From Phenylobacterium sp. (lineage in GTDB: Bacteria > Pseudomonadota > Alphaproteobacteria > Caulobacterales > Caulobacteraceae), in contig JADBYZ010000011.1 in NCBI GenBank assembly GCA_020402745.1, forward strand, positions 17,786-81,785: a stretch of 64,000 nucleotides of DNA, given 5' to 3'. Position numbers and translations under genes: made by a program. Every line of letters starts with the position of its first letter. The stretch's first letter is position 1. Positions 15,093 through 23,952 of this stretch are shown piece after piece. The notes beneath the pieces were generated by a model that was not told where the DNA came from, ran no database searches, and saw nothing but the letters and a program-made list of their open reading frames with translations.

Positions 15093-16916
15093 ATGGGCGA
15101 CGTGGCCAGCGGGGGAACGGTGCTTACGCGGGAAGAGGCGAGCTTTGATCCGGACGCCCTGCGTGACCGCTATCGCGCCGAGCGGGACAAGCGCATCCGC
15201 GCCGACGGGAACGAGCAGTACCTGCAGATCGCCGGCCGGTTCGCGGACTTTGGCGACGATCCCTACATCGAGGCCCCGATCCAGCGCGCGCCCCTGACCG
15301 ACGAGGTCGAGGTGGTGGTGATCGGCGGCGGTTTCGGCGGCCTCCTGGCGGGCGCCCGCCTGCGCGAGGCGGGGGTGAAGTCCCTGCGCATGATCGAGGC
15401 GGCGGGCGACTTCGGCGGCACCTGGTACTGGAACCGGTATCCGGGCGCGGCCTGCGACATCGAGAGCCTGGTCTACCTGCCCCTCCTGGAGGAGACCGGC
15501 TTCATCCCCGAGATGCGCTACACCAAGGCGCCGGAGATTTTCGAGCACTCGAAGCGGATCGCCCGGCACTTCAACCTCTACGAGGACGCCTGCTTCCAGA
15601 CCTCGGTGAAGGACCTGTCCTGGGACGAAGCGGCCCAGCGCTGGATCATCACCACCAACCAGGGCGACGCCATGCGGGCGCGGTTCGTGGTCATGTCCAA
15701 CGGCCCCCTGAACAAGCCCAAGCTGCCCGGCGTCCCCGGCATCGAGACCTTCAAGGGCCACGCCTTCCACACCAGCCGCTGGGACTATGAGTACACCGGC
15801 GGCTCGGTACTGGGCGGCCTGGACCGGATCGGCGACAAGCGGATCGGCATCATCGGCACCGGCGCCACCGCCGTGCAGTGCGTGCCCCACCTGGCCGAGG
15901 GCGCGGGCCAGCTCTATGTCTTCCAGCGCACGCCCTCGGCGGTGAACGTGCGTAATGACCAGCCCATCGACGCCGACTGGGTCCGCTCCCTGCCCCCCGG
16001 CTGGCAGAACCACCGGATGGACAACTTCAACCTCCTGCTCAGCGGCGGATACGCCGTGGAGGACCTGGTCAACGACGGCTGGACCGAGGCCTTCCGCGAG
16101 CTGGTCTTCATCGCCCGCAAGGAGGGTGCGGCGGGCCTGTCCCCCGAGAAGCTGGCCGAACTGATGGAGCTGGCCGACTTCGCCACCATGGAGCGCATCC
16201 GCGCCCGGGCCGAGGCGGTGGTCAAGGACCCGGCCACGGCCGAGGCCCTGAAGCCCTGGTACCGCCAGTTCTGCAAGCGGCCCTGCTTCCACGACGAGTA
16301 CCTGCAGGCCTTTAACCGGCCGAGCGTCAAGCTGGTGGACACCAATGGCAAGGGCGTCGATCGGATCACCGAGAATGCGGTGGTGGTGGACGGCGTCGCC
16401 TACGAGATCGACTGCCTGATCTTCTCCACCGGCTTCGAGGTCGGCACCAGCTTCAGCCGCCGCTACGGCTACGACATCCACGGCCGGGACGGCCTTCCCC
16501 TCAGCCAGGCCTGGGCGAATGGGGTGCGCAGCCTGCACGGCCTGATGGTCCGGGGCTTCCCCAACCTCTTCTTCCTGGGCTCGACCCAGGGCGGCTTCAC
16601 GGCCAACTATCCGCACAACCTGCGCGAGCAGGCGGCCCACGCCACCTACGTCATCGACCAGGTCAAGGCCCGCCAGGGCCGGGCGGCGGAGCCCTCGGAG
16701 CAGGCCGAGACCGACTGGGTGGCGACCATCATCGACAAGGCCCGCAACAACCAAGCGTATCTCGAGGCCTGCACTCCCGGCTACTATAACAACGAGGGCA
16801 AGCCCTATCTGGCCAACGCCCAGAACACCACCTACGGGGGCGGGCCGATCGAGTACTTCAGGATCCTCGCGGACTGGCGGGCCTCAGGGGACCTGCCTGG
16901 CCTTGAGGTGAGCTGA
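15093..16916 (+). CDS. Baeyer-Villiger-type flavin monooxygenase
   Basis: FAD/NADPH enzyme inserting one oxygen next to a ketone to give an ester or lactone (family role). Seen: FAD Rossmann motif GGGFGG (78-83), the Baeyer-Villiger fingerprint FKGHAFHTSRW (220-230), second dinucleotide motif GTGATA (255-260), and a conserved GGTWYWNRYPGAACD segment (108-122). 607 residues with an extended N-terminus, as in cyclopentadecanone/steroid-type BVMOs. ATG at 15093 follows CAGGGAGA. The next gene is an ECH stub 7 nt downstream. This is the signature enzyme of the cluster and points to a cyclic or long-chain ketone substrate. Confidence 0.93.
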   Translation: MGDVASGGTVLTREEASFDPDALRDRYRAERDKRIRADGNEQYLQIAGRFADFGDDPYIEAPIQRAPLTDEVEVVVIGGGFGGLLAGARLREAGVKSLRMIEAAGDFGGTWYWNRYPGAACDIESLVYLPLLEETGFIPEMRYTKAPEIFEHSKRIARHFNLYEDACFQTSVKDLSWDEAAQRWIITTNQGDAMRARFVVMSNGPLNKPKLPGVPGIETFKGHAFHTSRWDYEYTGGSVLGGLDRIGDKRIGIIGTGATAVQCVPHLAEGAGQLYVFQRTPSAVNVRNDQPIDADWVRSLPPGWQNHRMDNFNLLLSGGYAVEDLVNDGWTEAFRELVFIARKEGAAGLSPEKLAELMELADFATMERIRARAEAVVKDPATAEALKPWYRQFCKRPCFHDEYLQAFNRPSVKLVDTNGKGVDRITENAVVVDGVAYEIDCLIFSTGFEVGTSFSRRYGYDIHGRDGLPLSQAWANGVRSLHGLMVRGFPNLFFLGSTQGGFTANYPHNLREQAAHATYVIDQVKARQGRAAEPSEQAETDWVATIIDKARNNQAYLEACTPGYYNNEGKPYLANAQNTTYGGGPIEYFRILADWRASGDLPGLEVS

Positions 16917-16923
16917 GGCGGCC

Positions 16924-17157
16924 GTGGGCCAGCTTGCCCTCGACCTGCGCGACGGGATCGCCGTCATCACCTTCAGCAATCCGCCGGCGCAGGTGATGAC
17001 CCCGCCGATGATGAACGCGCTGAACCGGATGCTGCCGCAGCTGCGCTCTGACGAAGTGCGCGCCATCGTCTTCACGGGCTCGGATGCGACCTGTTTCATC
17101 CGCCACGTCTCGGTGGACGCGCTGGACGAGAACACCCGGGCCGAGCGCAGCGGCTGA
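16924..17157 (+). pseudogene. Truncated enoyl-CoA hydratase N-terminal remnant
   Basis: 77 codons from a GTG at 16924 resemble the first third of a crotonase: ALDLRDGIAVITFSNPP, then EVRAIVFTGSDATCFIRHVSV, i.e. up to the first oxyanion-hole strand. The stop follows at once, removing the second oxyanion loop, the catalytic residues and the trimerisation helices of the usual ~250 residues. It cannot be a working hydratase. It lies between the BVMO and the SDR on the same strand, so it may still be transcribed. Confidence 0.75.
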
Positions 17158-17203
17158 CATTCAACACGGACCGGCGCAGACCGGGATCCAGAGGAGGACG
17201 GGC

Positions 17204-18073
17204 ATGAAGGACTTCAGCGGCAAGATCGCAGTGGTGACCGGCGGCGGCAGCGGCATCGGCCGGGCCCTGGTGCAGGCCCTGACCTCCGAAGGCTGCAGCG
17301 TCGCCATGTGCGACATCCGCGAGGCCGATATGCTGGAGACCGTCCGCATCGCCGAGAAGACCGCCGTCCAGGGGGTGAAGATCACCACCTTCGTGGCCGA
17401 CGTGGCCCAGGAGAAGGAGACCCTGGCCTTCCGCGACCACACGGGCGAGCAGCACGAGACCGACCACCTGCACCTGCTCTTCAACAACGCCGGCATCGGC
17501 GCGGGCGGCAGCTTCGTCAACTCTCCCCGTGACCAGTGGGAACGGACCTTCGCCGTCTGCTGGTACGGGGTCTACTACAACGCCCGGGCCTTCCTGCCGA
17601 TGCTGCTCAAGGCGCCCGAGGCGCACATGATCAATGTCTCTTCGGTCAACGGCTTTTGGGCGTCCCTGGGGCCGCAGACCTCGCACACGGCCTATTCGGC
17701 GGCCAAGTTCGCCGTGAAGGGCTTCACCGAGGCGCTCATCAACGACTTCCGCAACAACGCCCCCCACGTGAAGGCCAGCGTGGTCATGCCCGGTCACATC
17801 GGCACCAATATCGCCATCAACTCCATGGCCGAGTTTGCTCCGCCCGACGGCGCGACCGCCGAGGCCAAGGCCATGGTCGAGGCCTTCCGGGACAATGGCC
17901 TGCCCCCGCCCGCGGCGGCGAAGATCATCCTGGACGGGGTGCGGGAGGCGCGCTGGCGGATCCTGGTCGGCCCGGACGCCGTGGCCCTGGACAAGGCGGT
18001 CCGCGCCCGTCCGGAAGACGCCTACGAGCACGGCATGGCCGACCTCGTGGCCCGCGCCATGGCGTCAGGCTGA
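17204..18073 (+). CDS. Short-chain dehydrogenase/reductase
   Basis: 289-residue classical SDR: TGGGSGIG (12-19), NNAG (94-97), catalytic Ser146/147, Tyr164 and Lys168 in YSAAK. The C-terminal extension (PPPAAAKIILDGVREARWRILVG) is typical of SDRs grouped with steroid/lipid dehydrogenases. ATG at 17204 has a strong GAGGAGG. It follows the ECH stub and BVMO on the same strand and may use the same transcript. Substrate unknown. Confidence 0.92.
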   Translation: MKDFSGKIAVVTGGGSGIGRALVQALTSEGCSVAMCDIREADMLETVRIAEKTAVQGVKITTFVADVAQEKETLAFRDHTGEQHETDHLHLLFNNAGIGAGGSFVNSPRDQWERTFAVCWYGVYYNARAFLPMLLKAPEAHMINVSSVNGFWASLGPQTSHTAYSAAKFAVKGFTEALINDFRNNAPHVKASVVMPGHIGTNIAINSMAEFAPPDGATAEAKAMVEAFRDNGLPPPAAAKIILDGVREARWRILVGPDAVALDKAVRARPEDAYEHGMADLVARAMASG

Positions 18074-18128
18074 GGGGGGCTGCGGCGTTACAGTCGCGCC
18101 CCTTGGGAGAAACTCGCGGGCGGCGGGC

Positions 18129-19370
18129 TCAGGGGTGGATGACGCCGCGCACCATGGCGTCGACGAAGAGGCGGGCGCCCGTCTCGGGATTCTCGCCGGG
18201 CTGCCACCAGGTCAGCTCGGAGGCCGCATTGATCCCGGCGGTCAGGATCTGGGCGGTGATGCTGGTGTCCAGCGGCCGGATGGAGCCGTCGGCGATGCCG
18301 TCGCACAGCATGGAGCCCAGACGGATCGAGATCTGGCGTAGCCGGAACATCAGATCGTCGCGGATCTCCTCGGGCACTGTGGACAGGGCGCTGGTCCTGA
18401 GCAGGGGCGCGGGGCCCACCTGCAGCTGAACCACCGCCTGGAGCAGGGAGTGCATGATCTCCAGTCCGTCGTCGCCGCCCGATTCCGCCGCATCGATGGC
18501 CCGCCAGAGGACGTCGAAGGTCCGCTGGAAGCAGGCCACCACCAGGTCATCCTTGGTGGCGTTGTAGTGGTAGAAGGCGCCCTTTGTGACGTTGAGCTTG
18601 GAGGAGATCCGGTCCACCGACGCGCCGTGGTAACCCTCGTCGTTGATCAGTTGGGTGGCGGCCCGCAGGAAGTGCTCGGCCGAGCCCTCGTCAACCTCGT
18701 CACCTGAAGGCTGAAGGTCCAGGAATCGGACGCCGGGCACGTTCCCGCCCCGAGGGATTCCGTCCAGCAGGATGGAGGCGATGCGCTGGCCGATGCGCGG
18801 ATAGTCCTCGACGCGCCAAGTGTAGATCCAGGCGCTGACGAAGGTCAGGGCGTTGATGAGCAGGTGTGCGCGGCCGTTCAGGTCGGCCCGGGTGCGGTTC
18901 TCCCGGCGATCGAGGAGTGAGCGGACCGTCCGGAACAGGGCGACGAAGGCCTGGTTGACGCTCTCGCTGTTCAGGGCGCGGACGTCGTTGAAGACGGCCA
19001 AAGGCTCGGCCTCGCCCAGCTCGATCCTCTGCTGGAGAAGGATGAACATGTCGATGAAGACCTTGACGCGCTCGCGCTCCGTGGGGTGCTCCCGGGCGTA
19101 CTCGGCCAGCTCCTGGATGCGGCCGATGCTGCGCTCGAAGGCGGCGGCGGCCAGGTCCTCCTTGTTGCGGAAATAGTAGATGACCCCGGTGGGCACGAGG
19201 TCGAGGCGGGCGGCGACGTCGCCCAGGGTCATGCCGCGCACGCCGTGGCGGTTCATCTCGCGGATGGCCGAGGCGATAATGGCGTCGCGGCGGGCCATGT
19301 AGCGCCGGCTGGGCGTCCGCGCCATCGGTGCGCCCGGGGCGGTTTCGGAGGCGGTGTCGGGGGTGGACAT
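18129..19370 (-). CDS. Tandem double-TetR transcriptional regulator
   Basis: 413 residues containing two complete TetR-type DNA-binding domains: the first at about 28-75 (MTLGDVAARLDLVPTGVIYY), the second at about 231-278 (ASVDRISSKLNVTKGAFYHY), each followed by a helical ligand/dimerisation region. Most TetR proteins are about 200 residues with one such domain, so this looks like an internal fusion or duplication. It is divergent from the CaiB-family gene at 19505 with 134 nt between, the usual layout for a local repressor. Likely controls the catabolic cluster in response to an acyl-CoA or the substrate; inference. Confidence 0.9.
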   Translation of the reverse strand: MSTPDTASETAPGAPMARTPSRRYMARRDAIIASAIREMNRHGVRGMTLGDVAARLDLVPTGVIYYFRNKEDLAAAAFERSIGRIQELAEYAREHPTERERVKVFIDMFILLQQRIELGEAEPLAVFNDVRALNSESVNQAFVALFRTVRSLLDRRENRTRADLNGRAHLLINALTFVSAWIYTWRVEDYPRIGQRIASILLDGIPRGGNVPGVRFLDLQPSGDEVDEGSAEHFLRAATQLINDEGYHGASVDRISSKLNVTKGAFYHYNATKDDLVVACFQRTFDVLWRAIDAAESGGDDGLEIMHSLLQAVVQLQVGPAPLLRTSALSTVPEEIRDDLMFRLRQISIRLGSMLCDGIADGSIRPLDTSITAQILTAGINAASELTWWQPGENPETGARLFVDAMVRGVIHP

Positions 19371-19504
19371 GGGGCGGCTCCGCGCCGGGCGCCGGGGCGG
19401 CTCCGGCAGGCTTTCCCTTGGGGATAGTGTGGCTTGTGAGGCCGGTCAATCAGGGCCAATCTTGGCGGGAGAAGGCGCACAGACGCCGTCGGGGGGAAGT
19501 GACC

Positions 19505-20692
19505 ATGCTGCTGCAGGGACTGAAGGTCGTCGAGCTCGCCACCTGGATCGCCGCGCCGGGATGCGCCGCCGTCATGGCCGACTGGGGCGCCGACGTGATC
19601 AAGGTGGAGTCCCTGGGCGGAGACGCCACCCGCACCTTTTTTCCGGAGAGCGCCGAGACCCCCGGCAATCCCATCTTCACGATGGAGAACCGCGGCAAGC
19701 GCGGGGTGGCCCTGGACATCGCCTCCCCCGAGGGTCGCGAGGCCATGCTGGGCCTCCTTGGCGGGGCGGATGTCTTCATCACCAATGTCCGGCCCGGCGC
19801 CCTGAAGCGGGCCCGGCTCGACTACGAGACGCTGAAGGCGGCCTTCCCCCGGCTGATCTACGCCAGCGTCTCCGGGGTGGGCCTGGAGGGACCGGATGTG
19901 GACCTGCCAGCCTTTGACATCACAGTCTTCTGGACCAAGAGCGGCGTCGGGCGCTCGCACATCCCGCCGGACCAGGAGCCCTTCGCCTGCCGCCCCGGCT
20001 TTGGCGACCACACCACGGCCCTGGCCACCCTGTCCTCCGTCCTGGCCGCCCTGCATGAGCGCCACACGACGGGGCGGGGGCGGCTGGTGGAGTGCTCCCT
20101 CCTGCGCACGGCGTCCTACGCCCTGGGCTGGGACATGGCCACCCAGCTGCGTTTCGGCGAGGCGCCGACCTCCCAGGCCCGGCACATGCGCCCGCATCCG
20201 ATCTCCGGCGTCTATTTCCGCACCCTGGACGACCGGTGGGTCACCTTCGTGCTCAAGGGACCTTCCTGCTATCCGACCCTGATGAAGGTGCTGGGCCACC
20301 CGGAGGTCATCGACGATCCCCGCTACGCCCTGCCGACGACGGACCTCGACATCGTCCGCGAGATCCGGGCCCGGGCGGATGCGGCCTTTGCGCGAATGAC
20401 CCTGGCCGAGGCGGCGGTGATCCTCACCGAGGCGGACCTGGCCTGGGCGCCCCTGCAGAGCCTGTCGGAGGTGGTGGGCGGCGAGCAGTTCATGGCCACG
20501 GGCTGCGCGGTGGAGGTGTCGGATGGCTGGGGCGGGCGGATGGCCTCGCCGGCGGCGCCGGGCCGCTTCCCCGAGGGGGCGCCTGAGGTGACCCGTGGGG
20601 CGCCAAAGCTGGGCGAGCATACCCGAGAGGTCCTGGTCGAGGCCGGGGTCGCAGGGGAGGTCGTAGAAAAAGTCATGGCCCGGCTCGGGTGA
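19505..20692 (+). CDS. CaiB/BaiF family CoA transferase
   Basis: Family III CoA transferase moving CoA between acids. 395 residues; N-terminal LKVVELATWIAAPGCAAVMADWGADVIKVE is typical, ENRGKRG near 61-67, and the catalytic Asp is Asp168 in GFGDHTT. C-terminal GEHTREVL is conserved. ATG at 19505 follows GGGGGGAAG. Divergent from the double-TetR gene and convergent with the thiolase. It probably activates the acid produced by ring opening or dehydrogenation in this cluster; inference. Confidence 0.92.
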   Translation: MLLQGLKVVELATWIAAPGCAAVMADWGADVIKVESLGGDATRTFFPESAETPGNPIFTMENRGKRGVALDIASPEGREAMLGLLGGADVFITNVRPGALKRARLDYETLKAAFPRLIYASVSGVGLEGPDVDLPAFDITVFWTKSGVGRSHIPPDQEPFACRPGFGDHTTALATLSSVLAALHERHTTGRGRLVECSLLRTASYALGWDMATQLRFGEAPTSQARHMRPHPISGVYFRTLDDRWVTFVLKGPSCYPTLMKVLGHPEVIDDPRYALPTTDLDIVREIRARADAAFARMTLAEAAVILTEADLAWAPLQSLSEVVGGEQFMATGCAVEVSDGWGGRMASPAAPGRFPEGAPEVTRGAPKLGEHTREVLVEAGVAGEVVEKVMARLG

Positions 20693-20707
20693 GCACGGGC
20701 CACGACA

Positions 20708-20727
20708 GGGGCTGAGGCGTCAGCCCC
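20708..20727. terminator. Convergent-gene hairpin between CoA transferase and thiolase
   Basis: Perfect 8-bp stem GGGGCTGA / TCAGCCCC with GGCG loop. An overlapping alternative stem (about 20723-20744) would form in the thiolase transcript (GCCCCCGCC with GGUGGGGGC). No T tract follows either. Confidence 0.5.
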
Positions 20728-20752
20728 CACCCGCAGGCGGGGGCCTTGCCGA

Positions 20753-21925
20753 TCAGTTGTAGACTTCGAACAGGCCGGCGCCGCCCTGGCCGCCGCCGAT
20801 GCACATGGTCACCACGGCCCACTTGGCGTTGCGGCGCTGGCCTTCCTGCAGGACGTGGCCCGTCAGGCGGGCGCCGGTCATGCCGAAGGGGTGGCCGATA
20901 GCGATGGAGCCGCCGTTCACGTTGTACTTCTCGGGATCGATGCCGAGGTGATCGCGGCAGTAGAGGCACTGGCTGGCGAAGGCCTCGTTCAGCTCCCACA
21001 GGTCGATGTCGTCGACCTTCAGGCCGTTCCGCTTCAGCAGCTTCGGAATGGCGAAGACCGGGCCGATGCCCATCTCGTCGGGCTCGCAGCCGGCGACGGC
21101 CCAGGAGACGAAGCGGCCGAGGGGCTTCAGGCCCCGGCGCTCGGCTTCCTTGCCTTCCATCAGGAGGACGGCGGCGGCGCCGTCGGACAGCTGGGAGGCG
21201 TTGCCGGCGGTGATGAACTTGCCCTCGCCCATGACAGGCTGGAGCTTGGAGAGGCCCTCGAGGTTGGTGTCGGGACGGTTGCACTCGTCACGGTTCACCA
21301 CGTAGTCGACGATGGTCTCTTCCTTCGTCTCCTTGTTGACCTGCTTCATCTTGGTCTTCATCGGGACGATCTCGTCGGCGAACAGGTTGGCCTGCTGAGC
21401 GGCGGCCATCCGCTGCTGGGAGCGCAGGGAGAACTCGTCCTGGGCCTCGCGGCTGACCTTGTAGCGCTCGGCGACGATGTCGGCGGTGTCGATCATGGCC
21501 ATGTAGATGGCCGGGGCGATCTGGGCCAGCTCCGGGTCCATGGCCTCAGGTGGGAAGCGCCCCCCGCTGATGGAGATGCTCTCCACCCCGCCGGCCACGA
21601 CGCAGTCCGCGCCGTCGCCACGGATGTGGTTGGCGGCCATGGCGATGGTCTGCAGACCCGACGAGCAGAAGCGGTTCACCGACACGCCGGCGGTGGTCAC
21701 CGGCATTCCGGCCAGCAGGGCGGCCTGGCGGCCGATGTTCGGGGCGGCGTGCGCATTGTTGCCGAGGAAGCAGTCCTCAACGAAGTCCTTCTCGACGCCT
21801 GACTTCTCCACCGCGTGCTTGATCGCGTGGGCCGCCATGGACATCGGCGGCGTCATGTTGAACCCACCCCGGCCGGACTTGGCCAGGCCCGTGCGGGCAT
21901 AGGAAACGATTACGGCTTCACGCAT
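20753..21925 (-). CDS. Acetyl-CoA acyltransferase (thiolase)
   Basis: Cleaves 3-ketoacyl-CoA with CoA, or runs in reverse. 390 residues with nucleophile Cys87 (RFCSSG), His345 (IGHPFG) and Cys375 (CIGGGQGG). Homotetrameric soluble enzyme by family. ATG at 21925 with GGGAGG 8 nt upstream. It is the terminal beta-oxidation step expected for the BVMO/ECH/CoA-transferase neighbours. Closest functional label is 3-ketoacyl-CoA thiolase; chain-length preference is not visible. Confidence 0.94.
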   Translation of the reverse strand: MREAVIVSYARTGLAKSGRGGFNMTPPMSMAAHAIKHAVEKSGVEKDFVEDCFLGNNAHAAPNIGRQAALLAGMPVTTAGVSVNRFCSSGLQTIAMAANHIRGDGADCVVAGGVESISISGGRFPPEAMDPELAQIAPAIYMAMIDTADIVAERYKVSREAQDEFSLRSQQRMAAAQQANLFADEIVPMKTKMKQVNKETKEETIVDYVVNRDECNRPDTNLEGLSKLQPVMGEGKFITAGNASQLSDGAAAVLLMEGKEAERRGLKPLGRFVSWAVAGCEPDEMGIGPVFAIPKLLKRNGLKVDDIDLWELNEAFASQCLYCRDHLGIDPEKYNVNGGSIAIGHPFGMTGARLTGHVLQEGQRRNAKWAVVTMCIGGGQGGAGLFEVYN

Positions 21926-22026
21926 ATGAAGAACCTCCCTTTGTCTCTTCGGTTATGGCCGCGCAGGTCGGCCTTGGCAATGTGAATCCCCCGACGGAAA
22001 CCTGTCCCGCCGGGGCTTTTCCGGGG

Positions 22027-23166
22027 TCACGGCCGGACGAGAAACTTCTCGCCGGTGGCCTTTCGGTTGCAGGCCCGGACGGCCTCGGGCGTCAGCAGGT
22101 CGGTGAGCGAGACCTCGGTGGTGTAGCCTGAGGCGAAGGTGGTCTTCAGCCCCGCCACGACCCGGGCCCGCAGGCGGTCGGCGCCCGCCTTGCCGATCCG
22201 GATCAGGAAGGGCGTCAGGAGCCAGCCGCCCAGTCCCCAGGCCATGCCAAAGCCGCGGTTCAGTTCGGTAGGACCGGTGTCCAGGCCGCCATAGATGTAG
22301 ACCTGCTTGTGGGTGGTGGAGCCATAGCGCGAGAAGCCGGCCGGGTTGCGGGCGTTGGCGGCGATCTCCATGCCGGTCAGGATCTGCCCGGCCAGCTTGC
22401 CGCCGCCGATGGCGTCAAAGCCCAGGGTCGCGCCGGTCTCGGTCAGGGCCGCCACCAGGCTCTCCATGAAGTCGGGCTGGGAGGAGTCGCATACCACCTT
22501 GGCGCCCTGGTCCTTCAGGATCTTCGCCTGGGCGGGGCTGCGCACGATGTTCACCAGGGGCACGCCGTCCTCCAGGCAGATACGGTTCAGCATCTGGCCG
22601 AGGTTGGAGGCCGCCGCCGTATGGACGAGGCCTGAATGGCCTTCGAGCTTCATGGTCTCGACCATGCCCAGGGCGGTCAGCGGATTGACGAAGCAGGAGG
22701 CGCCGTCGCGGGGATCGGTCCCCTCGGGCAGGAGCAGGGCGTCGGCGGCGCGGACGCAGCGGTACTCGGCGTACATCTCGCCGCCCAGTATGGCCACGGT
22801 GCGGCCCAGCAGGGCCTGGGCCTCGGGGGAGGCGCCGGCGGCGACCACCTCGCCCGCCCCCTCGTTGCCGACAGGCAGGGCGGCGCCGGCGCGGGCGGCC
22901 ACAGCCCGGCGCAGGGCCGGCGGGATGGGGGCGGACAGGACGGCGGCCTCGCCCGATCCGGAGACCGTCGCGGCCTCCAGGTCAGCCGGCCCCACCAGAA
23001 GACCAAGGTCGGACGGGTTGATCGGCGTGGCGCGCACCCGCACCAGGACCTCGCCATCGCCCGGCTTCGGCGTCGGGACCCGCGCCAGGGACAGGCGCAG
23101 CTCGGAGGCGTCGGCTGTGACCTCGGTGCGGAGCTGGAGGAAGGTGTCGGGAACGGGCGCGGTCAT
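22027..23166 (-). CDS. Zinc-type MDR dehydrogenase / enoyl reductase-like
   Basis: 379-residue medium-chain dehydrogenase/reductase. GroES-like N-terminus (GEVLVRVRATPINPSDLG), substrate-domain GNEGAGEV, and a nucleotide-binding domain with HTAAASNLGQML in place of the usual glycine motif. There is no clear catalytic-zinc Cys/His set, so an NADPH-dependent enoyl or quinone reductase is more likely than an alcohol dehydrogenase. ATG at 23166; it is preceded by a palindrome and a TTGACA element (23198-23224). It lies between the thiolase and the ECH, all leftward. Confidence 0.85.
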   Translation of the reverse strand: MTAPVPDTFLQLRTEVTADASELRLSLARVPTPKPGDGEVLVRVRATPINPSDLGLLVGPADLEAATVSGSGEAAVLSAPIPPALRRAVAARAGAALPVGNEGAGEVVAAGASPEAQALLGRTVAILGGEMYAEYRCVRAADALLLPEGTDPRDGASCFVNPLTALGMVETMKLEGHSGLVHTAAASNLGQMLNRICLEDGVPLVNIVRSPAQAKILKDQGAKVVCDSSQPDFMESLVAALTETGATLGFDAIGGGKLAGQILTGMEIAANARNPAGFSRYGSTTHKQVYIYGGLDTGPTELNRGFGMAWGLGGWLLTPFLIRIGKAGADRLRARVVAGLKTTFASGYTTEVSLTDLLTPEAVRACNRKATGEKFLVRP

Positions 23167-23197
23167 GTCTTGGCCTCTCTGGAAACTTTGAAGGTAA

Positions 23198-23211
23198 CGC
23201 TCATTTGAGCG
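23198..23211 (-). promoter_or_regulatory. Inverted repeat CGCTCA-N2-TGAGCG beside a TTGACA element
   Basis: A 6+2+6 inverted repeat 32 nt upstream of the MDR start. On the minus strand TTGACA (23224-23219) precedes it by 7 nt, so the repeat lies in the -35/-10 interval, as expected for a TetR-type operator. No good -10 hexamer is seen. Confidence 0.5.
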
Positions 23212-23220
23212 GGGGGTATG

Positions 23221-23952
23221 TCAACCCCGGATCGAGGACGGCGCCACGCGGGAGGGGGCCGCGCCCCCCTGGCCAGGGCGGGCCTGGACGGCGTCGAACA
23301 CGTCCCCGCCCTCCGGCAGGGGACGTCGCAGGGCGGCCTTGATCCCGGCCAGGGTCCCTGCGGGCCATCCCGCCATCCGGATCGCCGCCGCCCGGGCGTG
23401 GTCCTGCACCTCCGCGTCGGGGACGAGGGCCCAGGCCAGGCCCAGGCGGTGCAGGTCCGCCCCGCCCATCCGGCCGGCGCCGAGGGCCAGCTGAGCGGCG
23501 ACGGCCTCGGGCGCCTTCAGCCTCAGCCAGGCCAGGTTCATGGGGGCGTGCATGCCGATCGCCGCCTCGCCCACGGTCAGGATCGCGCCCTCGCCCGCCA
23601 CCATCAGGTCCGAGCCCAGGGCCAGGGCCGCGCCGGCGTTGATGGCGTAGCGCTCCAGGGCGCAGATCACCACGGCGGGGCAGGCATGGAGGTCCCGGTG
23701 AAAGCCCGTCCAGTCCGCAGCCCAGGCCGCCCCCGCCCCGCCCTGGAAGAGGTCGATGTCGAGGCCCGAGCAGAAGGTCCCGCCCTCTCCGCGCAGCAGG
23801 AGGACCCGCGCGCCGCCGGCGAGCAGGTCGGACAGGCCCTCCCGCAGGGCTTTGGCGGACTCCGGCGCAAGAGCGTTGCGGCGGTCCGGCCGGTTCAGGA
23901 CGATCTCACCCCAGCCTTCATGCCGGGTCGCCAGGACCGGGGCATCGCTCAA
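23221..23952 (-). CDS. Enoyl-CoA hydratase/isomerase family protein
   Basis: 243-residue crotonase-like protein: IVLNRPDRRNAL, oxyanion segment GTFCSGLDIDLF and second loop INAGAALALGS. The Ser in place of Ala in FCSGLD and the short tail ending PSSIRG differ from the other two ECHs of the window. A TTG start at 23952 overlaps the stop of the transporter frame (TTGA), suggesting former translational coupling to it. No ATG option exists near the conserved N-terminus. The reaction is not assignable beyond the fold. Confidence 0.85.
   Translation of the reverse strand: MSDAPVLATRHEGWGEIVLNRPDRRNALAPESAKALREGLSDLLAGGARVLLLRGEGGTFCSGLDIDLFQGGAGAAWAADWTGFHRDLHACPAVVICALERYAINAGAALALGSDLMVAGEGAILTVGEAAIGMHAPMNLAWLRLKAPEAVAAQLALGAGRMGGADLHRLGLAWALVPDAEVQDHARAAAIRMAGWPAGTLAGIKAALRRPLPEGGDVFDAVQARPGQGGAAPSRVAPSSIRG

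Noticed and set aside
15045-16754. Long minus-strand frame opposite the BVMO gene
   Set aside because: Low-complexity Val/Gly/Ala-rich translation with no homology; the plus strand carries the BVMO fingerprint.
18129-19370. Two separate TetR genes fused by a missed stop
   Set aside because: No start codon with a ribosome-binding site precedes the second domain and the frame is continuous, so a single double-domain protein is more likely.
20708-20744. A CRISPR or repeat array from the G/C-rich repeats here
   Set aside because: Only two overlapping hairpins exist, without regular spacers; no CRISPR array is present anywhere in the window.
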